A stretch of DNA of 64,000 nt from an uncultured Bacilli bacterium (GTDB lineage Bacteria > Bacillota_I > Bacilli_A > RF39 > UBA660), in contig CAJTZU010000002.1 of assembly GCA_910584165.1 (NCBI GenBank), positions 265,138 through 329,137 on the forward strand. The letters run 5' to 3'. Position numbers and translations under genes: made by a program. Positions 1-7,857 of this stretch are shown here, piece after piece. The notes under the pieces were generated by a model. It ran no database searches. It was given only the letters and a program-made list of their open reading frames with translations, and was not told the DNA's origin. Numbering within the stretch: position 1 is the first letter of the stretch; each line of letters starts with the position of its first letter.

Positions 1-617
1 TAGATGTATTAAACATTAAAGGTGAAAAAGTAAAAGATATTACATTAGCTAAAGAAGTTTTTGGAATTGAACCAAATGATGTTGTAATCTATGATGCTAT
101 TCGTTTAGCAAATAGTAATGCAAGACAAGGTACTCACAGTGTTAAATCTCGTGCCGAGGTATCTGGTGGTGGAAGAAAACCATGGAGACAAAAAGGAACA
201 GGACGTGCTCGTCAAGGCTCTACTCGTGCACCACATTGGTATCATGGTGGAGTAGCATTTGGTCCACAAACAGAAAGAAACTATACGTTAAAGATGAATC
301 GTAAAGAAAGAAAGTTAGCTTTAAAATCAGCTTTAACTTATAAAGTGTTAGATAAAGAATTAATCGTTTTAGACGAATTAAAATTAGCTTCTAACAAAAC
401 AAAAGATATGAAAGAAATTTTATCTAATTTAAAAGTTGACAGAAACATCTTAGTTGTTGTTAACGAATTAGATGATAATTTAGTTTTAGCTACTCGTAAC
501 TTAGATAATGTTTTATTACTAAGTGCAGATGAAATTAATACAATGGACGTTATTTCAGCTAATGTATTAATATTAACAGAGGAAGCTATTAAATCAGTAG
601 AGGAGGCGCTAGCATAA
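1..617 (+). CDS. rplD: Large ribosomal subunit protein uL4 (partial, 5' end outside window)
   Basis: L4 binds 23S rRNA and lines the peptide exit tunnel. The frame is open from the window edge, with the first complete codon at position 3, so only the N-terminal few residues are missing. The conserved extended loop is visible as GGGRKPWRQKGTGRARQGS, followed by the globular domain (NRKERKLALKSAL). An internal ATG at 294 is not the start because conserved L4 sequence continues upstream. The gene ends in an ATAATGA overlap with rplW, in the normal S10-operon order. Confidence 0.97.
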   Translation, partial: DVLNIKGEKVKDITLAKEVFGIEPNDVVIYDAIRLANSNARQGTHSVKSRAEVSGGGRKPWRQKGTGRARQGSTRAPHWYHGGVAFGPQTERNYTLKMNRKERKLALKSALTYKVLDKELIVLDELKLASNKTKDMKEILSNLKVDRNILVVVNELDDNLVLATRNLDNVLLLSADEINTMDVISANVLILTEEAIKSVEEALA

Positions 618-898
618 TGAATAACTATAGAGATATTATTAAAGAGCCAATCGTTACTGAAAAAACTGCTGATTTAGCACAAAATCATAACACTATTGTA
701 TTTAGTGTTGATCCTAAAGCTAACAAAACACAAATTAAACAAGCAGTTGAAAAAATATTCAGTGTAAAAGTTGAAAGTGTTAATACCCTTAATGCTACTA
801 CTAAGAAAAAAAGAGTAGGACGTTATGCAGGTAGAACAAATAAAAGAAAAAAGGCTATTGTTAAATTAGCTGAAGGTAGTTCAATTGAACTAAACTAA
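617..898 (+). CDS. rplW: Large ribosomal subunit protein uL23
   Basis: L23 sits at the exit of the peptide tunnel and docks trigger factor and SRP. The 93-residue product has the family opening (DIIKEPIVTEKT) and the basic loop TTKKKRVGRYAGRTNKRKKA. The ATG overlaps the rplD stop by one base and an AGGAGG site lies at 601-606 inside rplD, so the two are translationally coupled. Confidence 0.97.
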   Translation: MNNYRDIIKEPIVTEKTADLAQNHNTIVFSVDPKANKTQIKQAVEKIFSVKVESVNTLNATTKKKRVGRYAGRTNKRKKAIVKLAEGSSIELN

Positions 899-918
899 TC
901 TAAAGGAGGATTATACAT

Positions 919-1752
919 ATGGCAATCAAAGCTTATAAGTCAACAACTAATGGTAGACGTGGTATGACTACTTTAGATAATAGTGAATTAACTAAAGTAA
1001 AACCAGAAAAATCATTATTAGTGACATTAAAGAAAAATGGTGGTCGTAATAATCAAGGTAGAATAACTGTTAGACACCAAGGTGGTGGAGAAAAGAGAAA
1101 ATACCGTATTATCGATTTTAGAAGAGATAAAGATGGTGTAGTAGGAACAGTTGCTTCTATCGAATACGATCCAAATAGAAGTTCTAATATTGCTCTTATC
1201 CATTATGTAGATGGAGAAAAGAGATACATTATTGCTCCAAAAGGATTAAAAGTTGGAGATAAAATTGAAAGTGGAGAAAATGCTGATATTAAAGTAGGAA
1301 ATTCTTTACCACTTGCTAATATTCCAGAAGGTACAGTAGTACACAATGTAGAATTAAAAGCAGGAAAAGGTGGACAACTTGCTCGTTCAGCTGGATCTAG
1401 TGTTCAAATCTTAGGACGTGAAGGAAGATATACATTACTTCGTTTAACTTCTGGAGAAGTTCGTAAAGTATTAAGTACTTGTCGTGCTACTATCGGAGAA
1501 GTTGGAAACGAAGATCATGAATTAGTAAATTTAGGAAAAGCTGGTCGTAAAAGACATATGGGTATTAGACCAACCGTTCGTGGTTCTGTTATGAACCCTA
1601 ATGACCACCCACATGGTGGTGGTGAAGGTCGTGCTCCAGTAGGACGTACTGGTCCAGTTACTCCATGGGGTAAACCTGCACTTGGTTATAAAACTCGTAA
1701 AGGCAAAAAACAATCAGATGACTTAATAGTTCGTCGCCGTAAAGCAAAATAG
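919..1752 (+). CDS. rplB: Large ribosomal subunit protein uL2
   Basis: L2 is a primary 23S rRNA binder near the peptidyl-transferase centre and helps subunit association. The 277-residue length is standard. The C-terminal signature with the functionally important histidine is intact (NDHPHGGGEGRAPVGR, near residue 228). A strong AAAGGAGG site precedes the ATG. It lies between rplW and rpsS as in other bacteria. Confidence 0.98.
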   Translation: MAIKAYKSTTNGRRGMTTLDNSELTKVKPEKSLLVTLKKNGGRNNQGRITVRHQGGGEKRKYRIIDFRRDKDGVVGTVASIEYDPNRSSNIALIHYVDGEKRYIIAPKGLKVGDKIESGENADIKVGNSLPLANIPEGTVVHNVELKAGKGGQLARSAGSSVQILGREGRYTLLRLTSGEVRKVLSTCRATIGEVGNEDHELVNLGKAGRKRHMGIRPTVRGSVMNPNDHPHGGGEGRAPVGRTGPVTPWGKPALGYKTRKGKKQSDDLIVRRRKAK

Positions 1753-1768
1753 GGAAAGGATGGTTTAG

Positions 1769-2041
1769 ATGGCAAGAAGTCTTAAAAAGGGACCTTTCGT
1801 TGACAAGAGTTTAATGAATAAGGTTAAGAAAAATAATAGTGCTGAGAAAAAAGAAGTTATTAAAACTTGGTCACGCCGTTCAACAATATTCCCTGAATTT
1901 ATTGGTAATACATTTGCTGTTCATAACGGAAAAGAATTTGTTCCAGTATATGTAACAGAAGATATGGTTGGTCATAAATTAGGTGAATTTGTTCCAACAC
2001 GTAAATTCGGTGGTCATGGCGAAAACAAAACAGATAAATAA
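1769..2041 (+). CDS. rpsS: Small ribosomal subunit protein uS19
   Basis: S19 forms part of the 30S head next to S13. The 90-residue product begins MARSLKKGPFVD and contains TWSRRSTIFPEFIGNTFAVHNG, both typical. A GGAAAGGATG-type site precedes the start. It is part of the same unbroken transcription unit as rplB. Confidence 0.98.
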   Translation: MARSLKKGPFVDKSLMNKVKKNNSAEKKEVIKTWSRRSTIFPEFIGNTFAVHNGKEFVPVYVTEDMVGHKLGEFVPTRKFGGHGENKTDK

Positions 2042-2066
2042 TTGAAGTTGAGGAAGGAGGACTAAA

Positions 2067-2402
2067 ATGGAAGCAAGAGCGATTGCAAAGGGAGTTAGAA
2101 TCCCACCTCGTAAAGCCCGTTTAGTTATAGATTTAATACGTGGTAAGAACGTAGTTGAAGCAGATAAAATTTTAAATAATTTAAATAAAGAAGCTGCAAG
2201 ATTAATTCGTAAAGTCTTAACTTCAGCTGTAGCAAATGCAGAAAACAATATGGGTCTTAAAAAAGAAACATTAGTTGTAAAAGAAGCATTTGTTGACGAA
2301 GGTCAAACATTAAAAAGAATGAGATTTGGTTCACGTGGACACGTAGATCCAATTAAGAAAAGAACAAGCCACATTACTGTTGTAGTAAGTGAAAAAAACT
2401 AA
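2067..2402 (+). CDS. rplV: Large ribosomal subunit protein uL22
   Basis: L22 reaches into the peptide exit tunnel and is a site of macrolide resistance mutations in other species. The 111-residue product shows the family core (RIPPRKARLVIDLIRGK) and the tunnel hairpin region with RMRFGSRGHVDPIKKRTSH. An AAGGAGG site lies just before the ATG. Confidence 0.97.
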   Translation: MEARAIAKGVRIPPRKARLVIDLIRGKNVVEADKILNNLNKEAARLIRKVLTSAVANAENNMGLKKETLVVKEAFVDEGQTLKRMRFGSRGHVDPIKKRTSHITVVVSEKN

Positions 2403-2420
2403 AGTAAAGGAGGAACACTT

Positions 2421-3098
2421 GTGGGTCAAAAGGTTAGTCCTATAGGACTTAGAGTTGGTGTCAACAAAACTTGGGAATCTAATTGGTATGCAGATAATAA
2501 GAATTTTGCTAAATTCTTAGCTAATGATAACAAGATTCGTAAGTATTTGGCTAAAAAGTTAAAAGATGCATCAGTTTCAAGCGTTCTTATTGAAAGAAAC
2601 GATAAGAGAACCGAAGTTGTTATCAACACTGCAAAACCAGGTGTTGTAATTGGACACGGTGGAGATGAAATTGAAAAATTAAAAGCAGAATTATCTAAAT
2701 TAGTTGATGAAAATGTTCAGATTTCTATTAAAGAAGTTAAGAACCCTGATTTAGATGCAGCATTAGTTGCAGAAAACATTGCTCGTCAAATCGAAGGACG
2801 TGTGTCTTTCAGAATTGCACAAAAAAGAGCAGTTAGAAATACTATGAAAGCAGGAGCGAAAGGAATTAAAACTGCCGTTTCTGGACGTTTAGGCGGAGCT
2901 GATATGGCACGTACTGAAGGTTATATCGAAGGAATTATTCCACTACATACTTTAAGAGCAGATATTGATTATGCTCATAAAGAAGCAGATACTGCTTATG
3001 GAAAAATTGGTGTTAAAGTATGGATTTGTAATGGTGAAATACTTCCTGAAAAAAATAAGGGAGGTAATGTAGATGGCCGTAATACCAAAAAGAACTAA
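2421..3098 (+). CDS. rpsC: Small ribosomal subunit protein uS3
   Basis: S3 forms part of the mRNA entry channel and of the 30S helicase activity. The start is GTG, eight bases after AAGGAGG, giving MGQKVSPIGLRVG, the universal N terminus. A KH domain with a GHGG loop lies near residues 70-80. The last 26 bases overlap rplP, whose ribosome binding site is inside rpsC. Confidence 0.97.
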   Translation: MGQKVSPIGLRVGVNKTWESNWYADNKNFAKFLANDNKIRKYLAKKLKDASVSSVLIERNDKRTEVVINTAKPGVVIGHGGDEIEKLKAELSKLVDENVQISIKEVKNPDLDAALVAENIARQIEGRVSFRIAQKRAVRNTMKAGAKGIKTAVSGRLGGADMARTEGYIEGIIPLHTLRADIDYAHKEADTAYGKIGVKVWICNGEILPEKNKGGNVDGRNTKKN

Positions 3099-3501
3099 AT
3101 ATCGTAATCCACATAGACTTCCTTATGATGGAAAAGCAAAAGGAAATACGGAATTACATTTCGGACAATATGGATTAATGGCAACAGAAGGTGCTTGGAT
3201 TACAGATAGACAAATTGAAGCAGCCCGTGTTGCTATGACACGTTACATGAAACGTGGAGGTAAAGTATGGATTAATATTTTCCCTCATTTATCATTAACA
3301 AAGAAACCACTAGAAACTCGTCAAGGAAAAGGTAAAGGTTCTCATGATGCATGGGTAGCAGTAGTAAAAGAAGGAAAAATTATGTTTGAAATTGCAGAAG
3401 TAACAGAAGACATTGCACGTGAAGCATTACGTCTTGCTTCTCATAAACTTCCAATCAAATGTAAATTTGTAAAGAAAGAAAGCGGTGAAAGTAATGACTA
3501 A
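3073..3501 (+). CDS. rplP: Large ribosomal subunit protein uL16
   Basis: L16 organises the A-site region of the 50S subunit. The 142-residue protein starts with the typical AVIPKRTKYRNPHR and keeps the KGKGSHDAWVAVVKEG segment. It begins 26 bases upstream of the rpsC stop, with GGGAGG nine bases before the ATG. Confidence 0.97.
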   Translation: MAVIPKRTKYRNPHRLPYDGKAKGNTELHFGQYGLMATEGAWITDRQIEAARVAMTRYMKRGGKVWINIFPHLSLTKKPLETRQGKGKGSHDAWVAVVKEGKIMFEIAEVTEDIAREALRLASHKLPIKCKFVKKESGESND

Positions 3502-3691
3502 TAAGGAAATCAGAGAATTATCAGATGAGGAAATACTTTCAAAGATTGAAGAATACAAAGAAGAATTATTTAACTTACGTTTTTCACAAGCAACTGGTTC
3601 ATTAGAGAAACCTTCAAGAATTAAAGAATTAAGAAAGTTAGTTGCACGTATGAAGACTATTCTACGTGAAAGAGAACTATCTGAAAAATAA
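3494..3691 (+). CDS. rpmC: Large ribosomal subunit protein uL29
   Basis: L29 is a small coiled protein at the tunnel exit. I chose the ATG at 3494 (MTNKEIRELSDEE, 65 residues) over an in-frame GTG at 3485 because family members begin with this ELRELS-type segment. NLRFSQATGSLEKPSRIKE is the family core. The start lies within the end of rplP, so translation is probably coupled. Confidence 0.94.
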   Translation: MTNKEIRELSDEEILSKIEEYKEELFNLRFSQATGSLEKPSRIKELRKLVARMKTILRERELSEK

Positions 3692-3703
3692 TAGGAGGAC
3701 ATT

Positions 3704-3964
3704 ATGGAAGAAAGAAATAAACGTGAATTAGTTGGAAAAGTAGTTAGCGATGCTAACGATAAAACTATTACTGTTTTAGTTGAAACATATAAAAATGATA
3801 AGTTGTACGGAAAAAGAGTTAAATCTTCTAAAAAATATACTGCACATGATGAAAAAAATGAAGCTAAGAAAGGCGATACTGTAAGAATCGCTGAGACGAG
3901 ACCATTATCTAAAACAAAACATTTCCGTTTAGTGGAAATAGTAGAAAAAGCAGTTATTCTATAA
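3704..3964 (+). CDS. rpsQ: Small ribosomal subunit protein uS17
   Basis: S17 is an OB-fold 16S rRNA-binding protein needed early in 30S assembly. The 86-residue product contains KRELVGKVVSDANDKTITV and ETRPLSKTKHFRLVEIVEKA, both standard. AGGAGG precedes the ATG by seven bases. Confidence 0.97.
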   Translation: MEERNKRELVGKVVSDANDKTITVLVETYKNDKLYGKRVKSSKKYTAHDEKNEAKKGDTVRIAETRPLSKTKHFRLVEIVEKAVIL

Positions 3965-3990
3965 TTGCATTGACGAAGGAGGATTAGATT

Positions 3991-4359
3991 ATGATTCAAC
4001 AAGAAAGCCGTTTAAAAGTAGCAGACAACTCAGGTGCTAAAGAATTATCTGTAATTCGTGTACTTGGTGGGTCTAAAGTAAAAACTGGCAATATTGGAGA
4101 TATAGTGGTTGCAACTGTTAAAAACGCAACACCTAACGGAACTGTTAAAAAAGGTAAAGTAGTGAAAGCAGTTATCGTTAGAAGTAAATTCGGTCTAAGA
4201 AGAGCTGATGGATCTTATATTAAATTTGATGATAACGCAGCAGTTATTATTAAAGATGATAAGAGTCCAGTTGGAACTCGTGTATTTGGACCAGTAGCAC
4301 GTGAATTACGTGACAAAGATTTTATGAGAATTATATCACTTGCAAAAGAAGTGTTATAG
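3991..4359 (+). CDS. rplN: Large ribosomal subunit protein uL14
   Basis: L14 lies at the subunit interface and is the docking site of the silencing factor RsfS. The 122-residue length and the sequences MIQQESRLKVADNSGAKE and GPVARELRDKDFMRIISLA are typical. A GAAGGAGG site precedes the start. Confidence 0.98.
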   Translation: MIQQESRLKVADNSGAKELSVIRVLGGSKVKTGNIGDIVVATVKNATPNGTVKKGKVVKAVIVRSKFGLRRADGSYIKFDDNAAVIIKDDKSPVGTRVFGPVARELRDKDFMRIISLAKEVL

Positions 4360-4377
4360 GAGTTTGGAGGAATGAAA

Positions 4378-4686
4378 ATGAACTTTAAAACTGGAGATAA
4401 AGTAGTTGTCATTGCTGGTAAAGATAAAGGTAAAGAAGGAAAAATTTCACACGTTTTACGTGCTGAAAATAAAGTTGTTGTTGAGGGTGTTAATGTAGTT
4501 AAAAAACACATCAAAGCAAATGGTCAAACTGCTGGTAGCATCGTTGAAGTTGAAGCTCCAATTCATGCTTCAAACGTAATGATCGTTGATCCTAAAACCG
4601 GAAAAAGAACCAGAATAGGACATTCTACTGATAAAAAAGGCAAGAAAATTAGAGTAGCAAAAAAATCTAATGAGAATCTTGATTAA
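4378..4686 (+). CDS. rplX: Large ribosomal subunit protein uL24
   Basis: L24 is an assembly-initiating 23S rRNA binder. The KOW motif is at the N terminus (KTGDKVVVIAGKDKGKEGK). Two in-frame ATGs exist. I prefer 4378 because TTGGAGG ends seven bases before it, whereas the ATG at 4372 directly abuts the site. Confidence 0.95.
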   Translation: MNFKTGDKVVVIAGKDKGKEGKISHVLRAENKVVVEGVNVVKKHIKANGQTAGSIVEVEAPIHASNVMIVDPKTGKRTRIGHSTDKKGKKIRVAKKSNENLD

Positions 4687-4703
4687 TTGGAAGGAGGGTA
4701 TAT

Positions 4704-5243
4704 ATGAACCGCCTAAAGGAAAAATACAATAAAGAGATTGTATCTAGTTTAATGGATAAATATAAGTACAATAATGTTATGGAAGTACCAAAACTTGAAA
4801 AAATTGTAGTAAACATGGGATGTGGAGATGCAACTACTAATTCTAAATTATTAGAAGCTGCTATGAAAGACTTAGAAATTATTACAGGTCAAAAACCAGT
4901 TGCTACAAAAGCAAAGAAATCAATTGCAGGATTTAAATTAAGAGAAGGTCAAGCAATTGGTTGCAAAGTTACACTACGTGGTGAGAATATGTATAACTTC
5001 TTAGATAAATTAATTAGTATTACATTACCACGTGTAAGGGACTTTAGAGGTATATCTAATAAAGCATTTGATGGTAGAGGAAACTATACATTAGGTCTTA
5101 CTGAGCAATTAATCTTCTCAGAAATTGAGTATGATGATGTTGTAAAAGTACGTGGTATGGACATTGTTTTTGTAACAACTGCAAAAACAAATGAAGAAGC
5201 ATATGATCTATTAAAAGGTTTCGGTATGCCATTTAAGAAATAG
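4704..5243 (+). CDS. rplE: Large ribosomal subunit protein uL5
   Basis: L5 contacts 5S rRNA and the P-site tRNA. The 179-residue protein has the family signatures VPKLEKIVVNMGCG, TGQKPVATKAKKSIAGFKLREG and RDFRGISNKAFDGRGNYTLG. A GGAAGGAGG site precedes the ATG. Confidence 0.98.
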   Translation: MNRLKEKYNKEIVSSLMDKYKYNNVMEVPKLEKIVVNMGCGDATTNSKLLEAAMKDLEIITGQKPVATKAKKSIAGFKLREGQAIGCKVTLRGENMYNFLDKLISITLPRVRDFRGISNKAFDGRGNYTLGLTEQLIFSEIEYDDVVKVRGMDIVFVTTAKTNEEAYDLLKGFGMPFKK

Positions 5244-5259
5244 GACTTAGGAGGAAATT

Positions 5260-5445
5260 ATGGCTAAGAAAAGTATGATTATAAAAGCTAGTCGTGAGCC
5301 AAAATTCGAAGTACGTAGATATACACGTTGCACTCGTTGTGGTAGGCCGCACGCAGTACTTAAGAAATACGGAATTTGTAGAATTTGTTTTCGTGAACTA
5401 GCATATAAAGGACAAATCCCAGGAATGAAAAAATCTAGTTGGTAG
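5260..5445 (+). CDS. rpsZ: Small ribosomal subunit protein uS14, zinc-binding type
   Basis: This is the short zinc form of S14 found in Firmicutes. The 61 residues include four cysteines at 24, 27, 40 and 43 (CTRC and CRIC) that bind zinc. No zinc-independent long S14 copy is seen in the window. AGGAGG precedes the ATG. Confidence 0.98.
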   Translation: MAKKSMIIKASREPKFEVRRYTRCTRCGRPHAVLKKYGICRICFRELAYKGQIPGMKKSSW

Positions 5446-5459
5446 AAGGAGGGAAGTAT

Positions 5460-5855
5460 ATGGTAACAGATCCAATCGCAGATATGCTTACGAGAATTCG
5501 TAACGCAAATCAAATGCGTAATAAAGAAGTAGAAATGCCTGCTTCAAAGATAAAAGTTGAAATAGCTAGAATATTAAAAGAAGAAGGTTTTATTGTTGAC
5601 TATAAAACTAAAAAGAATAATATTCAAGATGTCCTTGTTTTATCTTTAAAATATAGTGAAAACAAGGAGCGTGTAATTACTGGACTTAAAAGAATTTCTA
5701 AACCAGGATTACGTGCATATGTAAAAGCTGAAGATGTACCAAGAGTATTAAATGGTTTAGGTATCGCTATTATATCTACCTCAAAAGGTGTTATGACAGA
5801 TAAGATGGCTAGACAACAATCACTTGGTGGCGAAGTTTTAGCTTACGTTTGGTAG
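5460..5855 (+). CDS. rpsH: Small ribosomal subunit protein uS8
   Basis: S8 nucleates the 30S platform and often regulates the spc operon by binding its mRNA. I chose ATG 5460 (MVTDPIADMLTRIRNA, 131 residues) over an upstream in-frame TTG at 5439, because the ATG is preceded by GAAGGAGGG and matches the family N terminus. The C terminus TSKGVMTDKMARQQSLGGEVLAYVW is typical in its GVMTD and GGEVL parts. Confidence 0.97.
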   Translation: MVTDPIADMLTRIRNANQMRNKEVEMPASKIKVEIARILKEEGFIVDYKTKKNNIQDVLVLSLKYSENKERVITGLKRISKPGLRAYVKAEDVPRVLNGLGIAIISTSKGVMTDKMARQQSLGGEVLAYVW

Positions 5856-5868
5856 AAAGGATGATTTT

Positions 5869-6402
5869 ATGAGTCGTGTTGGAAATAGAATATTAACAAT
5901 CCCAGCCGGTGTAACAGTATCTGTTGATGGAACTAAAGTTACAGTAAAAGGTCCAAAAGGAGAACTTTCTACTAATATTAACGAACATATTCATGTTGAA
6001 ATCGCAGATTCTGAGTTAAAAGTAACTAGGGATAATGACAATTATAAAAAGGACCATGGAACAGCTAACGCAAACATCAATAATATGCTTATTGGTGTAA
6101 CAGAGGGTTTCCAAAAGAAACTAGAATGTGTCGGAGTTGGATACCGTTTTCAATTAAAAGGAAAAGAGTTAGTAATCACAGCTGGGCATTCACATCCATG
6201 GACACCAGAGATACCTGCTGGTATTGAATTAGAAGTACCAAGTAATACAGAATTATTAATTAAAGGTATCGATAAACAATTAGTTGGAGAATTCGCAGCT
6301 GATATTAGAAAAATAAGAAAACCAGAACCATATAAAGGAAAAGGTATTCGTTATGCTGATGAAACTGTTCAACGTAAAGAAGGAAAGAAAGCTTCTAAAT
6401 AA
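5869..6402 (+). CDS. rplF: Large ribosomal subunit protein uL6
   Basis: L6 lies near the factor-binding site. The 177-residue protein has two repeated alpha/beta domains. The first begins MSRVGNRILTIPAGV, and the C terminus RKPEPYKGKGIRYADE is a family hallmark. The start follows AAAGGATG spaced seven bases away. Confidence 0.97.
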   Translation: MSRVGNRILTIPAGVTVSVDGTKVTVKGPKGELSTNINEHIHVEIADSELKVTRDNDNYKKDHGTANANINNMLIGVTEGFQKKLECVGVGYRFQLKGKELVITAGHSHPWTPEIPAGIELEVPSNTELLIKGIDKQLVGEFAADIRKIRKPEPYKGKGIRYADETVQRKEGKKASK

Positions 6403-6420
6403 TAGTAAAGGAGAGAAACT

Positions 6421-6783
6421 ATGATAAAAAAAGTAGCTCGTAATGAAGCACGTCAAGCAAGACACACTCGTGTTAGAGCAAAAGTATCTGGTACAGCTAG
6501 TGTACCTAGATTAAATGTTTTTAGATCAAATAGTAATATTTTTGCACAAATTATTGATGATGAAAAAGCTGTTACTTTAGTTAGTGCCTCTTCTATCGAT
6601 AAAGAGTTAAAGCTTGAAAATGGTAGTAACGTTGAAGCAGCAACTAAAGTAGGAGAGTTATTAGCTAAGAGAGCTAAAGAAGCAAAAATAACTAAAGTAG
6701 TTTTTGATAGAGGTGGATACCTATATCATGGACGTGTAAAAGCACTAGCAGATGCAGCACGTGAAAACGGATTAGAATTCTAA
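6421..6783 (+). CDS. rplR: Large ribosomal subunit protein uL18
   Basis: L18 binds 5S rRNA together with L5. The 120-residue product has an arginine/lysine-rich N terminus (ARQARHTRVRAKVSG) and the VFDRGGYLYHGRVKALADAA motif of the family. AAAGGAGAG precedes the start. Confidence 0.97.
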   Translation: MIKKVARNEARQARHTRVRAKVSGTASVPRLNVFRSNSNIFAQIIDDEKAVTLVSASSIDKELKLENGSNVEAATKVGELLAKRAKEAKITKVVFDRGGYLYHGRVKALADAARENGLEF

Positions 6784-6793
6784 AAGGAGGGTA

Positions 6794-7411
6794 ATGATGG
6801 AAGAGAAAATCGAAAAAGTAGAAGCAGTTGAAACTGAAGAAAATACAAATACTGAAAAAACTTCAAGACCTGCTAAAAGAGAATCTCGTAATAGAGGAGA
6901 AAAACGTCAAAGAGATTCAAGACAAAGACAACCAAAACTTTATGAAGAAGCTACCATTGCTATCGGCCGTGTTACAAAAGTAACAAAAGGTGGACGCCAT
7001 TTCCGTTTCTCAGCTGTTGTTGTAGTTGGAGATAGAAAGGGTAAAGTAGGTTTAGGAACTGGTAAAGCTAATGAAGTACCAGATGCTATTAAGAAGGCTA
7101 AAGAAGCAGCTGTTAAAAATATCGTTACTGTTTCATTAGTTGATAACCGTACTATCCCACATGAAGCAATTGGTGTTTGTAGCGCTAGTAAAGTTATGTT
7201 AAAACCTGCTAATAAAGGTACTGGAATTAAAGCCGGTGGTGCTGTTCGTAAAGTACTTGAAATGGCAGGAGTTAAAGATATTTTATCTAAATCACAAGGA
7301 TCTAAAACTAAGATTAATACTGCATATGCAACTTTAAGAGCATTACAGTCACAAAAGAGCGTAGAGGAAGTAGCACGTCTACGTGGAAAGAAAGTTGAGG
7401 ATTTGATATAA
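6794..7411 (+). CDS. rpsE: Small ribosomal subunit protein uS5 with an N-terminal extension
   Basis: S5 helps maintain decoding accuracy and shapes the mRNA entry site. The canonical double-stranded RNA-binding-like domain starts near residue 54 (LYEEATIAIGRVTKVTKGG). About 45-50 residues of charged, low-complexity sequence (Glu-rich, then Arg-rich) precede it, making 205 residues against about 166 in Bacillus. ATGs at 6794 and 6797 are both possible. Only one base separates the stop from rplO, and rpmD, which usually lies here, is absent. Confidence 0.96.
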   Translation: MMEEKIEKVEAVETEENTNTEKTSRPAKRESRNRGEKRQRDSRQRQPKLYEEATIAIGRVTKVTKGGRHFRFSAVVVVGDRKGKVGLGTGKANEVPDAIKKAKEAAVKNIVTVSLVDNRTIPHEAIGVCSASKVMLKPANKGTGIKAGGAVRKVLEMAGVKDILSKSQGSKTKINTAYATLRALQSQKSVEEVARLRGKKVEDLI

Positions 7412-7412
7412 T

Positions 7413-7856
7413 ATGAAATTACATACATTATATCAGCCAGAAGGTGCTGTTAAAGAAAGAAAAAGAGTCGGCCGTGGAGTTGCTACAGGAAACGGTAAGA
7501 CTGCAGGAAAAGGTCATAAAGGACAAAATGCAAGAAGTGGTGGAGGAGTAAGACCTGGATTTGAAGGTGGACAATTACCTTTATTTAGACGCTTACCAAA
7601 GAGAGGATTCTCTAATGCACCATTCAAAATTGAATATGCAACAATCAATGTTAGTGATTTAGACAAATTTGAAGATGGAGCAGTTGTTACTCCAGAATTA
7701 TTAAAAGAAATGGGAATCTTAAAACAACAATTAGATGGTGTTAAAGTATTAGGTAATGGAGAATTAACTAAGAAAATCACTGTTAAAGCAAATAGATTCT
7801 CAAAGACTGCTGTTGAAAAAATTGAGAAAATGGGTGGAAAAGCAGAGGTGATTTAA
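7413..7856 (+). CDS. rplO: Large ribosomal subunit protein uL15
   Basis: L15 is a late-assembling 50S protein. The 147-residue product has the glycine-rich N-terminal extension (RVGRGVATGNGKTAGKGHKGQ) and GFEGGQLPLFRRLPKRGF. The start lies one base after rpsE with only a weak binding site, so coupled translation is likely. It follows rpsE directly, with no rpmD between. Confidence 0.97.
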   Translation: MKLHTLYQPEGAVKERKRVGRGVATGNGKTAGKGHKGQNARSGGGVRPGFEGGQLPLFRRLPKRGFSNAPFKIEYATINVSDLDKFEDGAVVTPELLKEMGILKQQLDGVKVLGNGELTKKITVKANRFSKTAVEKIEKMGGKAEVI

Positions 7857-7857
7857 T

